A DNA stretch of 64,000 bases from assembly GCF_035046485.1 (NCBI RefSeq), contig NC_085136.1:75347734-75411733 (forward strand), in the 5' to 3' direction. The stretch comes from Aedes albopictus. Its lineage: Eukaryota > Arthropoda > Insecta > Diptera > Culicidae. Numbering within the stretch: position 1 is the stretch's first letter; every line of letters begins with the position of its first letter. Shown here one piece after another: positions 1-11,499 of the stretch. A model generated the notes under the pieces. The model did no database searches, was not told the origin of the DNA, and was given only the letters and a program-made list of their open reading frames with translations. The position numbers were made by a program, and so were the translations under genes.

Positions 1-252
1 GCAATTAGTAAGGCTACATAGTCGATCAGAGTCACTGAATCTCCATGAAGATCAAGAAGGATTGTAAAATACTTTAAAGATATTGAGAGTCATCCAAACT
101 GTCCTGAAGATGAGTCCTCTAAATTTGCGACCGTGAAAGCAACGTTGCAAAACCATGTGAAATCAATAACCAATGGCCAATATACTTCTGGGGTGTTCCA
201 AATCAGCTCATCTATTCAGGAGTACAGAACTTGAGGTCTCCACTGAAACTTC

Positions 253-438
253 CATTCACAAGACGCGACGCGAGACAAGACAAACACTTATCGTTCTTAC
301 AATCGTCAAAGGGTTTAAAATTTACCTTTTCTGTCGACCGGTTTCGGGCGCGGTCGACAGAAAAGGTAAATTTTAAACCCTTTGACGATTGTAAGAACGA
401 TAAGTGTTTGTCTTGTCTCGCGTCGCGTCTTGTGAATG
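253..438. repeat. Perfect 87-bp inverted repeat (hairpin)
   Basis: Arms 253-339 and 352-438 are exact reverse complements over 87 bp, separated by a 12-nt loop (340-351). The arms begin CATTCACAAGACGCG and end CTGTCGACC. Surrounding satellite copies lack this block, so it is an insertion. Zero mismatches against a badly decayed background means it is young or kept homogeneous. Transcribed, it would fold into one long dsRNA stem. No clear target-site duplication was found, so whether it is a MITE or a foldback element is open. Confidence 0.9.
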
Positions 439-1609
439 TCAGTTAGTTCTTACGTTAGCACAAAACATAAAAATGAGTGTTCCACTGAACCTCTTTGAAG
501 ATCACTAGGCGTCACAAAATACTTCTGGTATATTATGAGTAGTCCAAACTGTCCTGAAGCTCAGTTTCTGAAAGCTAGTTCTATAACAGTAATTGTACTC
601 ACTATAAACAGCTACGATGCATAAGAAACTAGAGTTTTAGATTCTCTGGGAATCTTATGACCCATTTGAAAACACTTTTGAGATCTTCCAGGTCTGCCAA
701 ACTACCTGCTAGAAGCAAATCGCAATGACTTCTGTCTAAACTAAAACTTGCGTTGATAAGACTCTTCTGTGACATGTAAACTGCATGGGTAGACACTCTT
801 GGAATCTAATGGTTTACAAAACACTTTTGAGATTTTCCAGGTTTGCCAAATTACCCTGGAGATCTGGACTTCAAGTCTGCGTTCATGATAGTGGTCATTC
901 TTGCTACAATAAGCAGGGCTACATAGTCGATCAGAGTCACTGAATCTTCATGAAGATCAAGAAGGATCGAACAACACTTCAAAGGTATTTAGAGTAATCT
1001 AAATTGTCCTGGAGATAAATTATCCTAATTTGCGACGGCTATTTTTGTAATAACGATTAACGTTGCAAAACCATCTGGAAGTAATGTAACTTTTGGTGCG
1101 TCAATAGTCAAGATACTTATGGGATGTTCCAATTTAGCCCAACTACCCAGGAGTACAAAACTTGAAGTCTTCACTGATGACAATAGCCTATCACGCTACA
1201 ATATCGCGTTACGAAATCAATCGTCTTCAATGAAACTCGTTGAAGATCAATAGGTGTTTCAGAATACTTTTGAGACATTCTGGGTAGTCCAAACTGTCCT
1301 AGAACTCAATTTCCTTCCATAACAGTAGCTGTACTCTCCATTGACTGTTACGATGCATAAGAAACTTGGACTTTACACTCTCTGGGAATTTCATGAGCCA
1401 TTACAGGACACTTTCGAGATTTAACAGATCTGCCAAACTTCCCTGGAGATCAGGACTCGAAGTCTACATTCATGACAGTGTTTATTCTAACTACAATTAG
1501 TAAGGCTACATAGCCGATCAGAGTCACTGAATCTCCATGAAGATCACGAAGAAATTTCATCATACTTCAGAGGTAGGGTCTTGCATTTAGAGTCATCCAA
1601 ACTGTCCTG

Positions 1610-1846
1610 CACGCTCAGAAAACCGTTCTGATAAACGTGAACAAACAAACGCATATATGAGAACAAGCAAATATACACCGTGAACTGGAACTAGTTCCAG
1701 CTGTCAATATGGGCGTTCTAGAAACCGTGACATATAGTTCACGGTGTACATTTCTTATTGTTGTTATCGTTGCTATACATAGTTCCTGTTTGTTCCCATT
1801 GCCGTGACTGGGAGTGCACGTATATCGGAACGGATTTTTTTGCGTG
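1610..1846. mobile_element. Small TIR element inside the satellite
   Basis: Ends match as inverted repeats: left CACGCTCAGAAAACCGTTC and right (reverse complement) CACGCAAAAAAATCCGTTC, followed on both sides by GATA.ACGTG. An inner inverted repeat, ACACCGTGAAC/GTTCACGGTGT, lies at about 1676-1753. Other satellite copies read straight from GTCCTG into AGATGAG across this point, which confirms insertion. It is 237 bp with no coding capacity. The target-site duplication is not clear (at most TG), so no superfamily is assigned. Confidence 0.6.
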
Positions 1847-3600
1847 TGGAGATGAGTCCTCTAAACTTGCGACTGTAAAAGAAGTTGATCTTGTTACGAG
1901 TAACGTTGCAAAACTATCTGGAATCAATGTACCTTTTGGTATAACAATAATCAATAGCCAAGACACTCCTGGGATGTTCCAAGTTAGCCCAACTACTAAG
2001 GGTCTTTGATTCTCTGGGGCCATTTCAGAACACTTTTGAGATTTTCCAGGTCCGCCAAACTACCCAGGAGATCAGGTCTTTAAGCCTACGTTCATGACAG
2101 TGGCCATTATTGCTGCAATTAGTAAGGCTACATAGTCAATCGGAGTTACTGAATCTCCATGAAGATCAAGAAGGATTGTAAAATACTTCAAAGATATTTA
2201 GAGTCATCCAAACCGATCTAAAGATGAGATCTCTAACTCTGCGACTGCAAAAGTATATCAATTATCAATTGCCAAGATACTTATGGGATGTTCCATATTA
2301 CCCCAACTACCCAGAAGTGCAGAACTTGAAGTCTTCACTGATGGCAGTAGCCTATCCCGCTACAATGAGTCACGTTACATAATCAACCATCTCCACTGAA
2401 CCTCTTAGAAGATCAATAGGTGTTGCTAAACACTTTTAGGACATTCTGGCTAGCTCAAACTGTTTTGGAGCTCAGTTTCTGATTTTTTTCCGTAACAGTA
2501 GCTGTACTCTAGACTCCCAGGGAATTTCATGAGTCATTACAAGACACTTTTGAGTTTTTCTAGGGCTGCCAAGCTACCTGCTAGAAGTGAGTAATAGCGA
2601 TTTTTGAGCAACCAAATCTTACGTTGCCGTGACTCTTCTGTGATATGAGTACTGCCTGGGTAGACACTGTTGGAATCTTATGATATATTTCAAGATACTT
2701 TTGAGATTTTCCACATCTGCCAAACTACCCTGGCGATTTGGACTTCAAGTCTGCGTTCATAACAGTGGTCATTATTGCTGCAATTAGTATGACTACATAG
2801 TGATCAGAGTCACTGAATTTCCATAAAGATCAAGAAGGATTGTAAAATACTTCAAAGATATTTTACAATTTTACAATTCTACTATAATACCCTGGAGATC
2901 AGAACTTCATGTCTAAATCAGTGCTAGGGATCTTTATTAATACAATGGGTAACGATACATAAGTAGTCTGTCAGATGCACTGCCATCTGAACTGTCCCAG
3001 AGATTAGTCTCAAGCCATGATATAAGTTGTTGTAGTTCACAATAACGAGAAACTGGGATCAATAGACCTCCTAGAATCTCAATAACCTATAGCCAACATA
3101 TTTTTTTATGTTCCTGATCTGCTACACTACCCAGGATTCCAGAGCTTGAAGTCCACGCTAAAGGCAGTAGCTTCGCTACAAACACTAACGATACATTATC
3201 AGCATTCAGTGAACCACCTTGAAGATCGATAAGCAGCGGTATATACTTTTGGGATAATCTAGGAATTCCAAACTATCCGGGAGTTCAATTTTTGCAGTCC
3301 TCATTCGTAATACATGTTGTGCTCCCTATTATCAGTAGGATCTTAGACGCTCTGGGAATCTGATGTGCCTTTTCAAAAACCTTTTGAGATTTTTAAGGTC
3401 AGCCAAATTACCCTGGAGATCAGGACTTCAGTTCTACGCTTATGATAGTGGCCCTATTCTCTACATCTATCGTTGCCTAGACAATCATAACCACAGAACC
3501 TGTTTGAAGCAGCCATAGTTGGGGACATTCTCGGTTACCTAAACTGTTTTGGAGACTGGCGATTGGCATCTTGTATGGAATCTTTCAAACTTTTGATTTG

Positions 3601-3724
3601 AAGTGATTCCAAATTTAAACTTTCAAAATAATTATCATTTTAACCCAAATACATAGTCGCGTCCTCCAAAAAAAAAAAATCAACAATACCCACCTCGGGA
3701 TGGCAATCAACCACCTGCCACTTC
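3601..3724. other. Satellite edge and junction to unique DNA
   Basis: Low-complexity junction with an A-run at about 3669. The satellite similarity fades near 3600 and GC content rises from about 3700. Nothing else is supported. Confidence 0.4.
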
Positions 3725-4226
3725 AGTGAATAGAACAACATCTACGAATGGGGAAGCACCCACCGCCTGCAGCGTGGAAGATGCATGTGCTTCTTCGCCA
3801 CCACCAGCGCGCAGCGCCGCCACCGAGGAGTGCTGATGAAATCAGGTGAAAAAGCTATTAGGTGCAATCCCCCGTTCGATCGATTCGGATCACACACACT
3901 CGCTCCACTCCACAGCCCGCGCAGCGCAAACGAAGACCACGTGGAGCGATCGCGCTGCTGCACGTTGCGTTGATCGAGCGCGCAAGATCGAGGGGGAATA
4001 GCTGTTGTTTCCGTTGCTTTCTCCGCGGCTTCCCCCCAGCAGCGGTCTCTTCGTCCCCACCAGTCCCCAAATTCGACGAAAGATCTTTTCGGAAAACCGG
4101 TGATGATTTGATTATTTTCTGGCTCTTTTCTATTATTCCCCTAAATTCGATTGATTGATTTGGATTCCTTCGGCTGGCTAGCTGGCTGCCGTGAGACCTA
4201 CTTTTGACGGTTCGCTGGACCCATCA
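3725..4226 (+). other. Candidate non-coding 5' exon ending at a strong splice donor
   Basis: A GC-richer unique island ends in GGACCCATCAG followed by GTAAGTGTACC, a near-consensus CAG|GTAAGT donor at 4226/4227. Upstream, an initiator-like TTCAGTG has its A at 3725, which I use as a tentative start. All three forward frames meet stops in the last 100 bp before the donor with no later ATG, so the exon would be 5' UTR, not coding. Short ORFs at 3785-3973 and 3862-4158 would be upstream ORFs or noise. No partner exon is visible. If real it is on the strand opposite the gene at 32.2 kb. A chance donor in unique DNA is the alternative. Confidence 0.35.
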
Positions 4227-5270
4227 GGTAAGTGTACCTGCTGGCTGTACCTGTAGCTGTTCTGGAAATTAAACAAAACCCACTCTCTCTCTCTGTCTCT
4301 GGACTGCGAAAGAGGAAAGACGCGTAAGACAGAAGGTAGGCAGTGTTTCGAAATTAAATGGACCTCGCCCCACGATCCACGGCTTCCGCCGAATCGGTGA
4401 AGGATGAAATTCGCTTTCGGACTCGGAAATTGGCGGCCAACACCATGATCTCGTACTCGTACTCGTACTTGGAGGAGATCGGTTGATGAAGTGATTTATC
4501 GGAAATTAGTTGTTTACTTTGGAAGATGGGTTTTGGGCCGGTGCGGCCGGCAGCGTGGCACTTACACGCTGCTAAGCTAACTAAGTCAAGTGTTTGCATG
4601 ATTACTTAATGGTTTGCTGAATTTGGGAATCGAAACGGGTGGTTGTGAACTGGGTCATTGGCTATTGGGAACTCGTTGAAGGTGGCGGTAACAGTTGTAG
4701 TACCATCATTACACAGACATCTTCACAAACATGCTTCCATGTGATTCTTGAGTAATCACAAAACTGCCACGTAATGTTTGAAAAGAGTTCATAATATAGG
4801 TAACCGGAAATTGGCATGGTTTGAATAAGTCAAACATGTTCAACGGATGTAATTGATTACACAATGATACATAGCGAAGTAGGCCACTGTCACTGTGGAG
4901 GTTCTGGTCCCCAGGGTATTTTGGCAACCTCGGATAACCATAACAACACCATTTTGCTCATCACATTCCATAAGTGTCTACGATCAAGTTGCTTATAGGG
5001 CACTGCGCTGTTTTGATTTTGTATGGGATTTTGGCGTTTCTTGGCCTTGTTGTTTACAATATTTCTGTAAGAGTGAAAGAGAAGGAGAGAACTTCGTGCA
5101 GTGCTCTATACTTCGTAACTAGTCACAGTAAGCACAACTACTGTGTCGGATGTATATTTCCAGCACTTAGCCCCCCCCCAGCGCAGATTGGATTACGCAG
5201 AATAACCCAAAAACCGCAGTTTGATTTTAAATGCCATAACACTGTTAATTATGTAATAATATAGAACGAG
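4227..5270. other. Unique intergenic or intronic DNA
   Basis: No repeat family, inverted repeat or credible reading frame recognised. It contains a short CT run near 4282, a short CTCGTA-type repeat near 4450-4470, and a C-run near 5170. It would fit intron sequence after the candidate donor at 4226. Confidence 0.4.
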
Positions 5271-6240
5271 CTCACCGATAAATATCCATCCAAGTGTTCA
5301 CTGATCATGCGCTCCTAATCGTCGCGAACATAAGCGGCCTTTGGCTTTTGCCTATGACTGGTTTCGACCCAGGGTAGCAGAAAACGCTGCTCTCGCAATT
5401 GTGGATTTACACATCAGTCTCCAGGGTAATTTGACTGACTGGAACATCCTAAATGTATATTGGAAAGGCTAATCAGATTCTAAAGCACTATTGGTCCCAA
5501 AGCCCAATGATCTTCAAGAAGGCTAAATGAACATAGATGAGTATGTTACGTCATTCTCAGTAGCAAGAAATTCTACTGGCATAGAACAGACTTTCGGTTC
5601 AGAACTCCAGGGTAATTGGGCTGACCTGAAATACCCTTAAAGATTTGCGCATAAGATCTTCTGATTCCAAGAGATTAATAAATCCCAGTTTATTATGTAT
5701 CGTTACTGATTATAGCGAAAACAACTAGCTATAGATGTCAAGAACACAGTTCCAAGACAGACTGCGCAACCCAGAATGGCACAAGTGTCCCAAATGGAGG
5801 ATAACGTGCCTTTGGAGCCTGCGTTGTGATCGCAAATGCACTTAACAATGCTCAGAGATCTTCAAATAGGTTCAATGAACATGGTTGATTATGTCTTGCT
5901 ACGAAGCGTGTCAAGAACCACTGTTATAAGTGTAGATCTGGAGCTCTGAACTGCAGGACAGCTCAACCGACCTGAAACACTTAGGACGGGGTCTTAAGAT
6001 TCCCAGAGATTCATGTTTACAGTGATAACAGCTAGCTACTTTTACACATGTGGCAGATTTCAAATCTGAGATCCAGATCATTTGTACGCCCCAGCATGTC
6101 ACCAAATTATTCAACAATGTTCGTTGATCCTCCAGAAGGATTAGTGAACATGACACTTCACAATCGTGTGCTTCAATGTAGCGAAAGGCTACTGGAATAA
6201 GTATAGACTTGATGCTCTGGAGCGATTCCAAGCAACAGCA
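5271..6240. repeat. Same satellite family in reverse polarity
   Basis: Motifs are the reverse complement of the 1-3600 block: CTCCAGGGTAATT occurs near 5420 and again near 5605, matching AATTACCCTGGAG in the first block, and AGAGATTAATAAATCCCAGTTT matches its complement near 3050. Copies are strongly diverged. The two blocks therefore face each other across the unique island at 3.6-5.3 kb. No coding sequence; the ORF at 5911-6231 lies in repeat units. Confidence 0.6.
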
Positions 6241-6452
6241 TCAAAATTAAGGAAATTTTTTAATTCATGATTTTCTATTGAACTGAAACTTTGCACAGTT
6301 TTTAAGTTCCATCTAAATCGTCATTTTCCGATATCAAATTTTTATTTTGAATCACGACTAACTTTTCAAAAGGGTGTATGTGAAAATGGTTCAAAAATAT
6401 TCAAAAATCTGCACAGCCAAAATGGTTCGTTCGATTGCTATAAATTTTTCAG

Positions 6453-7035
6453 CAAAGTTAGATAACTAAATGGTGATTCCTAAGAAAATATACACTGTGA
6501 AAAAAACATCTTTTTTAACATTAAAAAATATCATTTTTGTCACAAAAACTCAAATATCTCAAAACCCTATCTTTTTACCAACGTATTTTTTTTAGGGAAG
6601 ACGGTCCATTGTATTAGCAATCTACCATAAAAATTTGGTGATGGTAAACTAATAAACAAAAAAGTTATAACATTTCAAACATTTCACAATTTTCACATTT
6701 GGTAAATATTTTTTCTGTGTAAATTATTTCGATCAGAAATCGCAGTTAGATGCAGATTTTATTGTTCAGCAAAGTTAGATAACTAAATGGTGATTCCTAA
6801 GAAAATGTACACTGTGAAAAAAAATCTTTTTTTAACATTAAAAAATATCATTTTTGTCACAAAAACTCAAATATCTCAAAACCCTATCTTTTTACCAATG
6901 TAATTTTTTAGGGAAAACGGTCCATTGTATTAGCAATCTACCATAAAAAATTGGTGATGATAAACTAATAAACAAAAAAGTTATGACAATTCAAATATTC
7001 CACAATTTTCACATTTAGTAATAATTTTTTTTAGT
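6453..7035. repeat. Recent tandem duplication inside the left foldback arm
   Basis: The block starting TTCAGCAAAGTTAGATAAC at about 6453 is repeated at about 6768, an offset near 316 bp, with only a handful of differences over roughly 260 bp. The second copy ends near 7035 in A/T-rich sequence. It is much less diverged than the opposite arm at 9.8-10.3 kb, so the duplication is later than the foldback. Confidence 0.85.
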
Positions 7036-7039
7036 GTAA

Positions 7040-8900
7040 ATATATATATAAATATATAGAGTATTATAGGATTTGTGACAGGTTTTGGAACCTTTTACAG
7101 CCAGCTAACTTCAAAATGTTGTTTGGGCTCTATTTCCCACGTTTCTCGGTTGATTTTGATTAGTAATTTATTAATGTCATAGTCACTTTTTCGATTTTTT
7201 ACAATGTTAGTTGGCCATATTTTCTTTAAATAATGCAATTAAAATCAACCGACGAATTAATAATGGGAAGGAGATTTGCAGCACTTAATTGTGCTGATAG
7301 ATTCGAAGCTAACGTGCGAACACTTAAACGCATTGTTGACGTCAATGCGTTCGACGTGACATTTTGGACAAAAACTGACTGCTTTTTATTAACTGAACAA
7401 CGTTACTTGTGTATGACTAGGTTAACATTTCTAAGCTACGCTTGAGAATAGGACATGGTTTATCTAGGTAGGACCGATAGGACAATTGAACGAATTTGAA
7501 TATTTTTCATAGTATTTGTAGCGGGATGAAGGTTGACATGAAATTTCTATTATTTTAAAATTTTATTGCAATCAACTGACCAACTTGGCGTATTTTTGTT
7601 TATCTCTTAGATGATATTATGACACCAACAGAAAAATATCAGAAGTTCAGTAACATGTTTCTGTGGGTTTTGGACCGATGACAATTTAAGGACGCAAGAG
7701 ATGAACACAGAGAAGTGGAAAACAATTAGCGAAATCAAGAAAACAATTTGAGACAGGATCGACTATATTTTAACATACAGGGTTCGATTGATTCGGTGAA
7801 AAAAAACAAACATACGACAACTGATTTAACGAGAAGCAGGTAAAACATATTGAACTATACTACAAAATCAAACAAGAAGACAAACACAAACCGTGTGACC
7901 ATAACACTACATAGGCAAATCCTGACTGACTGACCAATTGAAAACTTTCCAATCTTCTACCGTAGCTTTCTGAGTCAGTTGCAACAGTGTCTTAATGGAT
8001 ATCATTTTCCGCGTACGGCTGGCAAACTGCTTCTGAAAGATTACGTACTCTTTCCTATCTTCGGGTCTAGTGTAGAGGTTTCAACTCTATTCATAGTGCA
8101 GCTAGAAACCTAGCAAAAAAAAAAAAAAAAATTTTTTTTTAGTGTAAATTATTTCGGCCGGAAAGCGCAGTTTGATGCTGATTTTATTGTTAGTGAGTAA
8201 AACAATCTGTTTTTATTATGTATTATGTATATTATATGTACAGTACTGTTCCGATTTTATCACGCCCTCCGCGCATTAGTCGTTTATTGATTAATTTGCT
8301 GTTACATTTGAGGACAAGTGTTTTCCCTCTTCTTCAAGATGAATGTTGAAAGCGTGTTTTGCAACGTTAAAAATATTGAAATGGGTATAAATGTTGAAGT
8401 ATATTTCAAAGCATTTTTGAAAAGAGGCGTGATTAAATTGTTTAAACAGATGTCGCTGATGGTACGGTGGCATGACTCTCTGCACTTAGCACTTCTGGCA
8501 ATTTCTCAGTTGTTGTCGTTTTCGAACTTCCTGCGCCCTGCTTTACCGATGATATACAGATGGCTCGTTTGTCAAAGTCTAGACGGCAGGACGTGCAAAT
8601 GCGTAAATTTGTATTCAATTTGGGCATAACCAGTCTCTTTCAGTTTATCTATGAGATTTCGTAACTCTTTTGAACATTTTTTTTTCACAAACGGTCTACA
8701 AGAGAGCATTGAGTTGAAGTCCTTTGAGAAAGCGACTGTTCATGTTGTTCGTTAGATTATAATAAACAAAATCACCTATTAGTTTTAACTGACTAGTTTG
8801 GTGTTGTTTGCTTGGACGAAGAAAAAAATTACTATAAAATTTTTAATATCCATAGCGGTAGTATTTTTTTGCTTTTTCGTGAGCATTTTCATGGTATGTA
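7040..8900. other. Foldback interior, no supported gene
   Basis: AT-rich sequence with an A/T homopolymer stretch at about 8115-8140. ORFs at 7233-7445 and 8318-8629 show no recognisable domain and lie in no conserved context. A pogo-like end, CAGTACTGTTCCGATTTTATCACG, broken here as CAGTACTGTTCC then GATTTTATCACG, sits near 8240 without a visible partner. Confidence 0.4.
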
Positions 8901-9160
8901 TACAGACAAACAAACGTAACACTGACGAAATTTTCATTGACCACGCCTTTAACGATCATTTTGAATCTTGGTTGTGGCTTTCATAACCAGAAGAGTGCCC
9001 ATCGTTTTTCTTTGCGTTTGACGTTTCACACTAGCCCCTTCTGATGACGATATTGCACAACGCAGTGTTTCGTGAAGCATTTCCACCAGGTGGTGGTAGT
9101 GTGAACTGGGCGATGGATTTTCACGAAAATTGTTCTAGGCGTTTCGTCTGTTTGTCTGTG
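8901..9160. mobile_element. TIR element, CACAGAC family, TSD GTATGTA
   Basis: Inverted ends: left TACAGACAAACAAACGT, right (reverse complement) CACAGACAAACAGACGA. The flanks carry an exact 7-bp duplication GTATGTA at 8894-8900 and 9161-9167. It is 260 bp with an internal GGTGGTGGTAGTG word shared by its relatives at 9463, 17886 and 34438. There is no transposase, so it is non-autonomous. ORFs over it are not genes. Confidence 0.8.
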
Positions 9161-9462
9161 GTATGTACCTCTCATGCATTTGTTGTTGTTGAAGTTACTC
9201 GCATTTTTACGATCATAAAGTCTGTTCTCTAAGAGGTATTTTTTTTTGCAGATCAACTAGACGTATACGCGTATATATAAAACTTTTATTATACAGCTTT
9301 CGCCTTCAAAATAAGTTTAATTCCATTTTTCTTATGATCAACAGCTTTTCAACACTATCAAGGGATTTTTTCACCAGTCACGTACAATAAAAAGTATGAC
9401 AATCTCAATATTTTTGATCACAACACTGGATCGCGTCTAAGGTTCAAATAGATACTATAGTC

Positions 9463-9716
9463 ACAGACAAACAGACGTGTCACTTGGAAGAAAAAGCGAT
9501 AAAAATAATCGTCACGCAAACATAATCGCCCAATGCTAATTATGCTGTGGTACGCAAATCTACTGAGTAGATGGCGGTAGTGAGCAAACGTCAAACAGGA
9601 GCAAAAACGATGCCAGCGCCATGAGCGAGCGATTTGCGAACTACGGAATGTTTGAATAATCCGTTAAAAAGTGAAACGATGGGAAGTGAGTAGAGTGAGA
9701 CGTCTGTTTGTCTGTG
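9463..9716. mobile_element. TIR element, CACAGAC family, TSD CTATAGT
   Basis: Ends are near-perfect inverted repeats starting CACAGACAAACAGACGT. The 7-bp duplication CTATAGT is exact at 9456-9462 and 9717-9723. Length is 254 bp, with internal GATGGCGGTAGTGAGC. It is the second copy within 600 bp of its sibling at 8901-9160, in a different sequence context, so these are separate insertions rather than a tandem duplication. Confidence 0.85.
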
Positions 9717-10276
9717 CTATAGTAATTATAATTAATCAAACAAAAATATCATGAAAACAACTTGTTTAATTCATGCGGTAGCCTTTACAATAAAATCAGC
9801 ATCAAAATATAGTTCTCGAAATAATTTACACAGAAAAAAATTTTTTTTTTGTTACTAAATGTAAAAATTGTGAAATGTTTGAAATGTCATAACTTTTTTG
9901 TTTATCAGTTTACCATCACCAAAATTTTATGGTAGATAGCTGATATAATGGGCCATTTTCCCTAAAAAATTGACGTTGGTAAAAAGATAGGGTTCTGAGA
10001 TATTTGAGTTTTTGTGACAAAGATCATATTTTTTTATAGTAAAAAAAGAAATTTTTTACAGTGTGTATTTTCTAAGGAATTATCATTTAGTTATCTAACT
10101 TTGCTGAAAAATTCATAACAATCGAACAATCCGTTTTTGCTGTACAGCTTTTAGAATATTTTTGAACTATTTTCGCATACACCCTTTTGAAAAGTTAGTC
10201 GTGAGTGAATATGAAGGTTTGATATCGAAAAATGGCGATTTAGATGAAATTGAAAAACTGTGCAAAGTTTCAGATA

Positions 10277-10907
10277 TTTTTGAAATGGTCGCTCAGGATC
10301 GACTGACATGACTCCGTGGAATTCCTCTCTGAGCTACGTATTAGTTTGGCTGATCTAGAATATCCTGTATCCAGGAATGGCTTCGAGGGTCATCTTTGAT
10401 CATAGTTGGTTATGTCACAATACTACTGAAGGAATACTTTCATAAAAAAATTGATAATGCCTAATTGATTGTTTGTATAAATGTTTTGCAAGCTTTTTCG
10501 GAAATTAAAAAAAATAATGAAGACCTAATTTTTTTTCCAAAAAATCAGAATTTTAATCAGGTTTCCGAAAATTCGATTTTTTTTTAATTTCGTATTATTC
10601 CTCAGAGGTTCTTTATCACATTTTCCTGGCATTTATTTTTTCCAAAAGTTCCTTCAAGGAATTCGTCTTACATTTTAATCAAGAATATTCTAAAATCTAT
10701 GAGAGAATTATCGCAAGAGGTTTTCTCTAAAATTCAAATCAACATCCTAGATGACTTCTTAGGATGATTCTAGGCAAAATCATTTACTAGAAAACATTTT
10801 GGTTGTACTCGTAAAATCTTTAGAAAATGTGCAATGAAAACAAATAATATGCCATGCTTCATACTTAGTAACTTATACTTAGTAACCAAAACTAAATATA
10901 TGGACGG
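10277..10907. other. Satellite remnant, then AT-rich DNA with 24-bp-array traces
   Basis: About 10290-10440 resembles the long-period satellite (GACTGACATGACTCC, TCTAGAATATCC). About 10610-10760 has degenerate TTCCTTCAAGGAATTC words like the 24-bp arrays further right. No gene is supported. Confidence 0.4.
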
Positions 10908-11145
10908 CCTTAAGGTTGAAGCATTCGTCATTGACTTAATCGTCATCATGGAAAATACGAAAGTAGTTTTCTCACTCAAAACATGCATGATTGCATTGAA
11001 AAAGTATTCACTGTATTCCATTCTGCACCCGCAAAACAGTGAATACATTTTCACTGTGGAAATTTCAGCTTTGAACGAGAAAACTGTTTTCAAATATTCA
11101 ATGATGACGATTATGTCAATGACGAATCCTTCAACCTTAATAGCT
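10908..11145. repeat. Imperfect inverted repeat
   Basis: The block starting TTAAGGTTGAAGCATTCGTCATTGA, broken here as TTAAGGTTGAAG then ATTCGTCATTGAC, is mirrored near 11095-11145. The centre is GTATTCACTGT...ACAGTGAATAC near 11010-11045. The two overlapping ORFs on opposite strands (10770-11093 and 10834-11217) simply translate the two arms. It is probably a small foldback element. Confidence 0.65.
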
Positions 11146-11499
11146 CCAAAGTTGAATTCTAAAAAGATAACCGTATCGAGAGGGTATGCTTACCAGGTTG
11201 GTCAATATATAATATAGGTTGGTCAATATGTAATATAGGTTTGGATTTTGGGTTACATACCTGAAAATGAAGGAAACAAGAAAGTTGGTTTAATATATGC
11301 AGATTAAGTGTAAACTTGAAAAAAAGACATTTAGCTGATATTGTCAGTGTTAGATCGATATTTATCGTCGAAATAAATAAGTTATTTAAAACAAAATATC
11401 ATACTGTTATACCCCCTTTGAGGTATCCCTTGAATTATTTATGGAGTTACGGGAACATTACTCTCGCAACTACTTTCTTGCCGAAGAAAATTCAAGTTA
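11146..11499. other. AT-rich spacer
   Basis: Contains a short local duplication of GGTTGGTCAATAT at about 11200-11230. Nothing else is supported. Confidence 0.4.

Larger units (their letters stand above)
1..3600. repeat. Degenerate long-period tandem satellite, forward polarity
   Basis: The phrase 'CAATTAGTAAGGCTACATAG' followed by 'TGAAGATCAAGAAGG' recurs at about 1, 911, 1494, 2115 and 2780, giving spacings of roughly 580-910 bp. Inside each long unit are shorter related subunits carrying 'CCTGGAGATCAGGACTT' and 'ACTTTTGAGATTTTCCAGG'. Copies differ by many substitutions and indels, so the array is old. It contains no credible coding sequence; the ORFs here overlap repeat units on both strands. 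Two younger insertions sit in it (a perfect palindrome at 253-438 and a TIR element at 1610-1846). The same family reappears in opposite polarity at 5270-6240. Confidence 0.75.
6282..10276. mobile_element. Large foldback element, about 480-bp inverted arms
   Basis: The left arm (about 6282-6760, starting CTGAAACTTTGCACAGTTTTT) reappears as its reverse complement at about 9775-10276. Shared blocks include the words for AACTTTTCAAAAGGGTGTATG, GATAACTAAATGGTGATTC and AACCCTATCTTTTTACCAA. A third short piece of the arm's inner end is at about 8125-8195. The interior (7040-9775) has no transposase-like reading frame and carries two small TIR elements. It interrupts the reverse-polarity satellite, which continues near 10290-10440. 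It is best read as a non-autonomous foldback or long-TIR DNA element. Confidence 0.65.

Noticed and set aside
1739..2023. Opposed ORFs of 94 and 83 aa
   Set aside because: They span the junction of the 1610-1846 TIR element and satellite; no codon-level signal.
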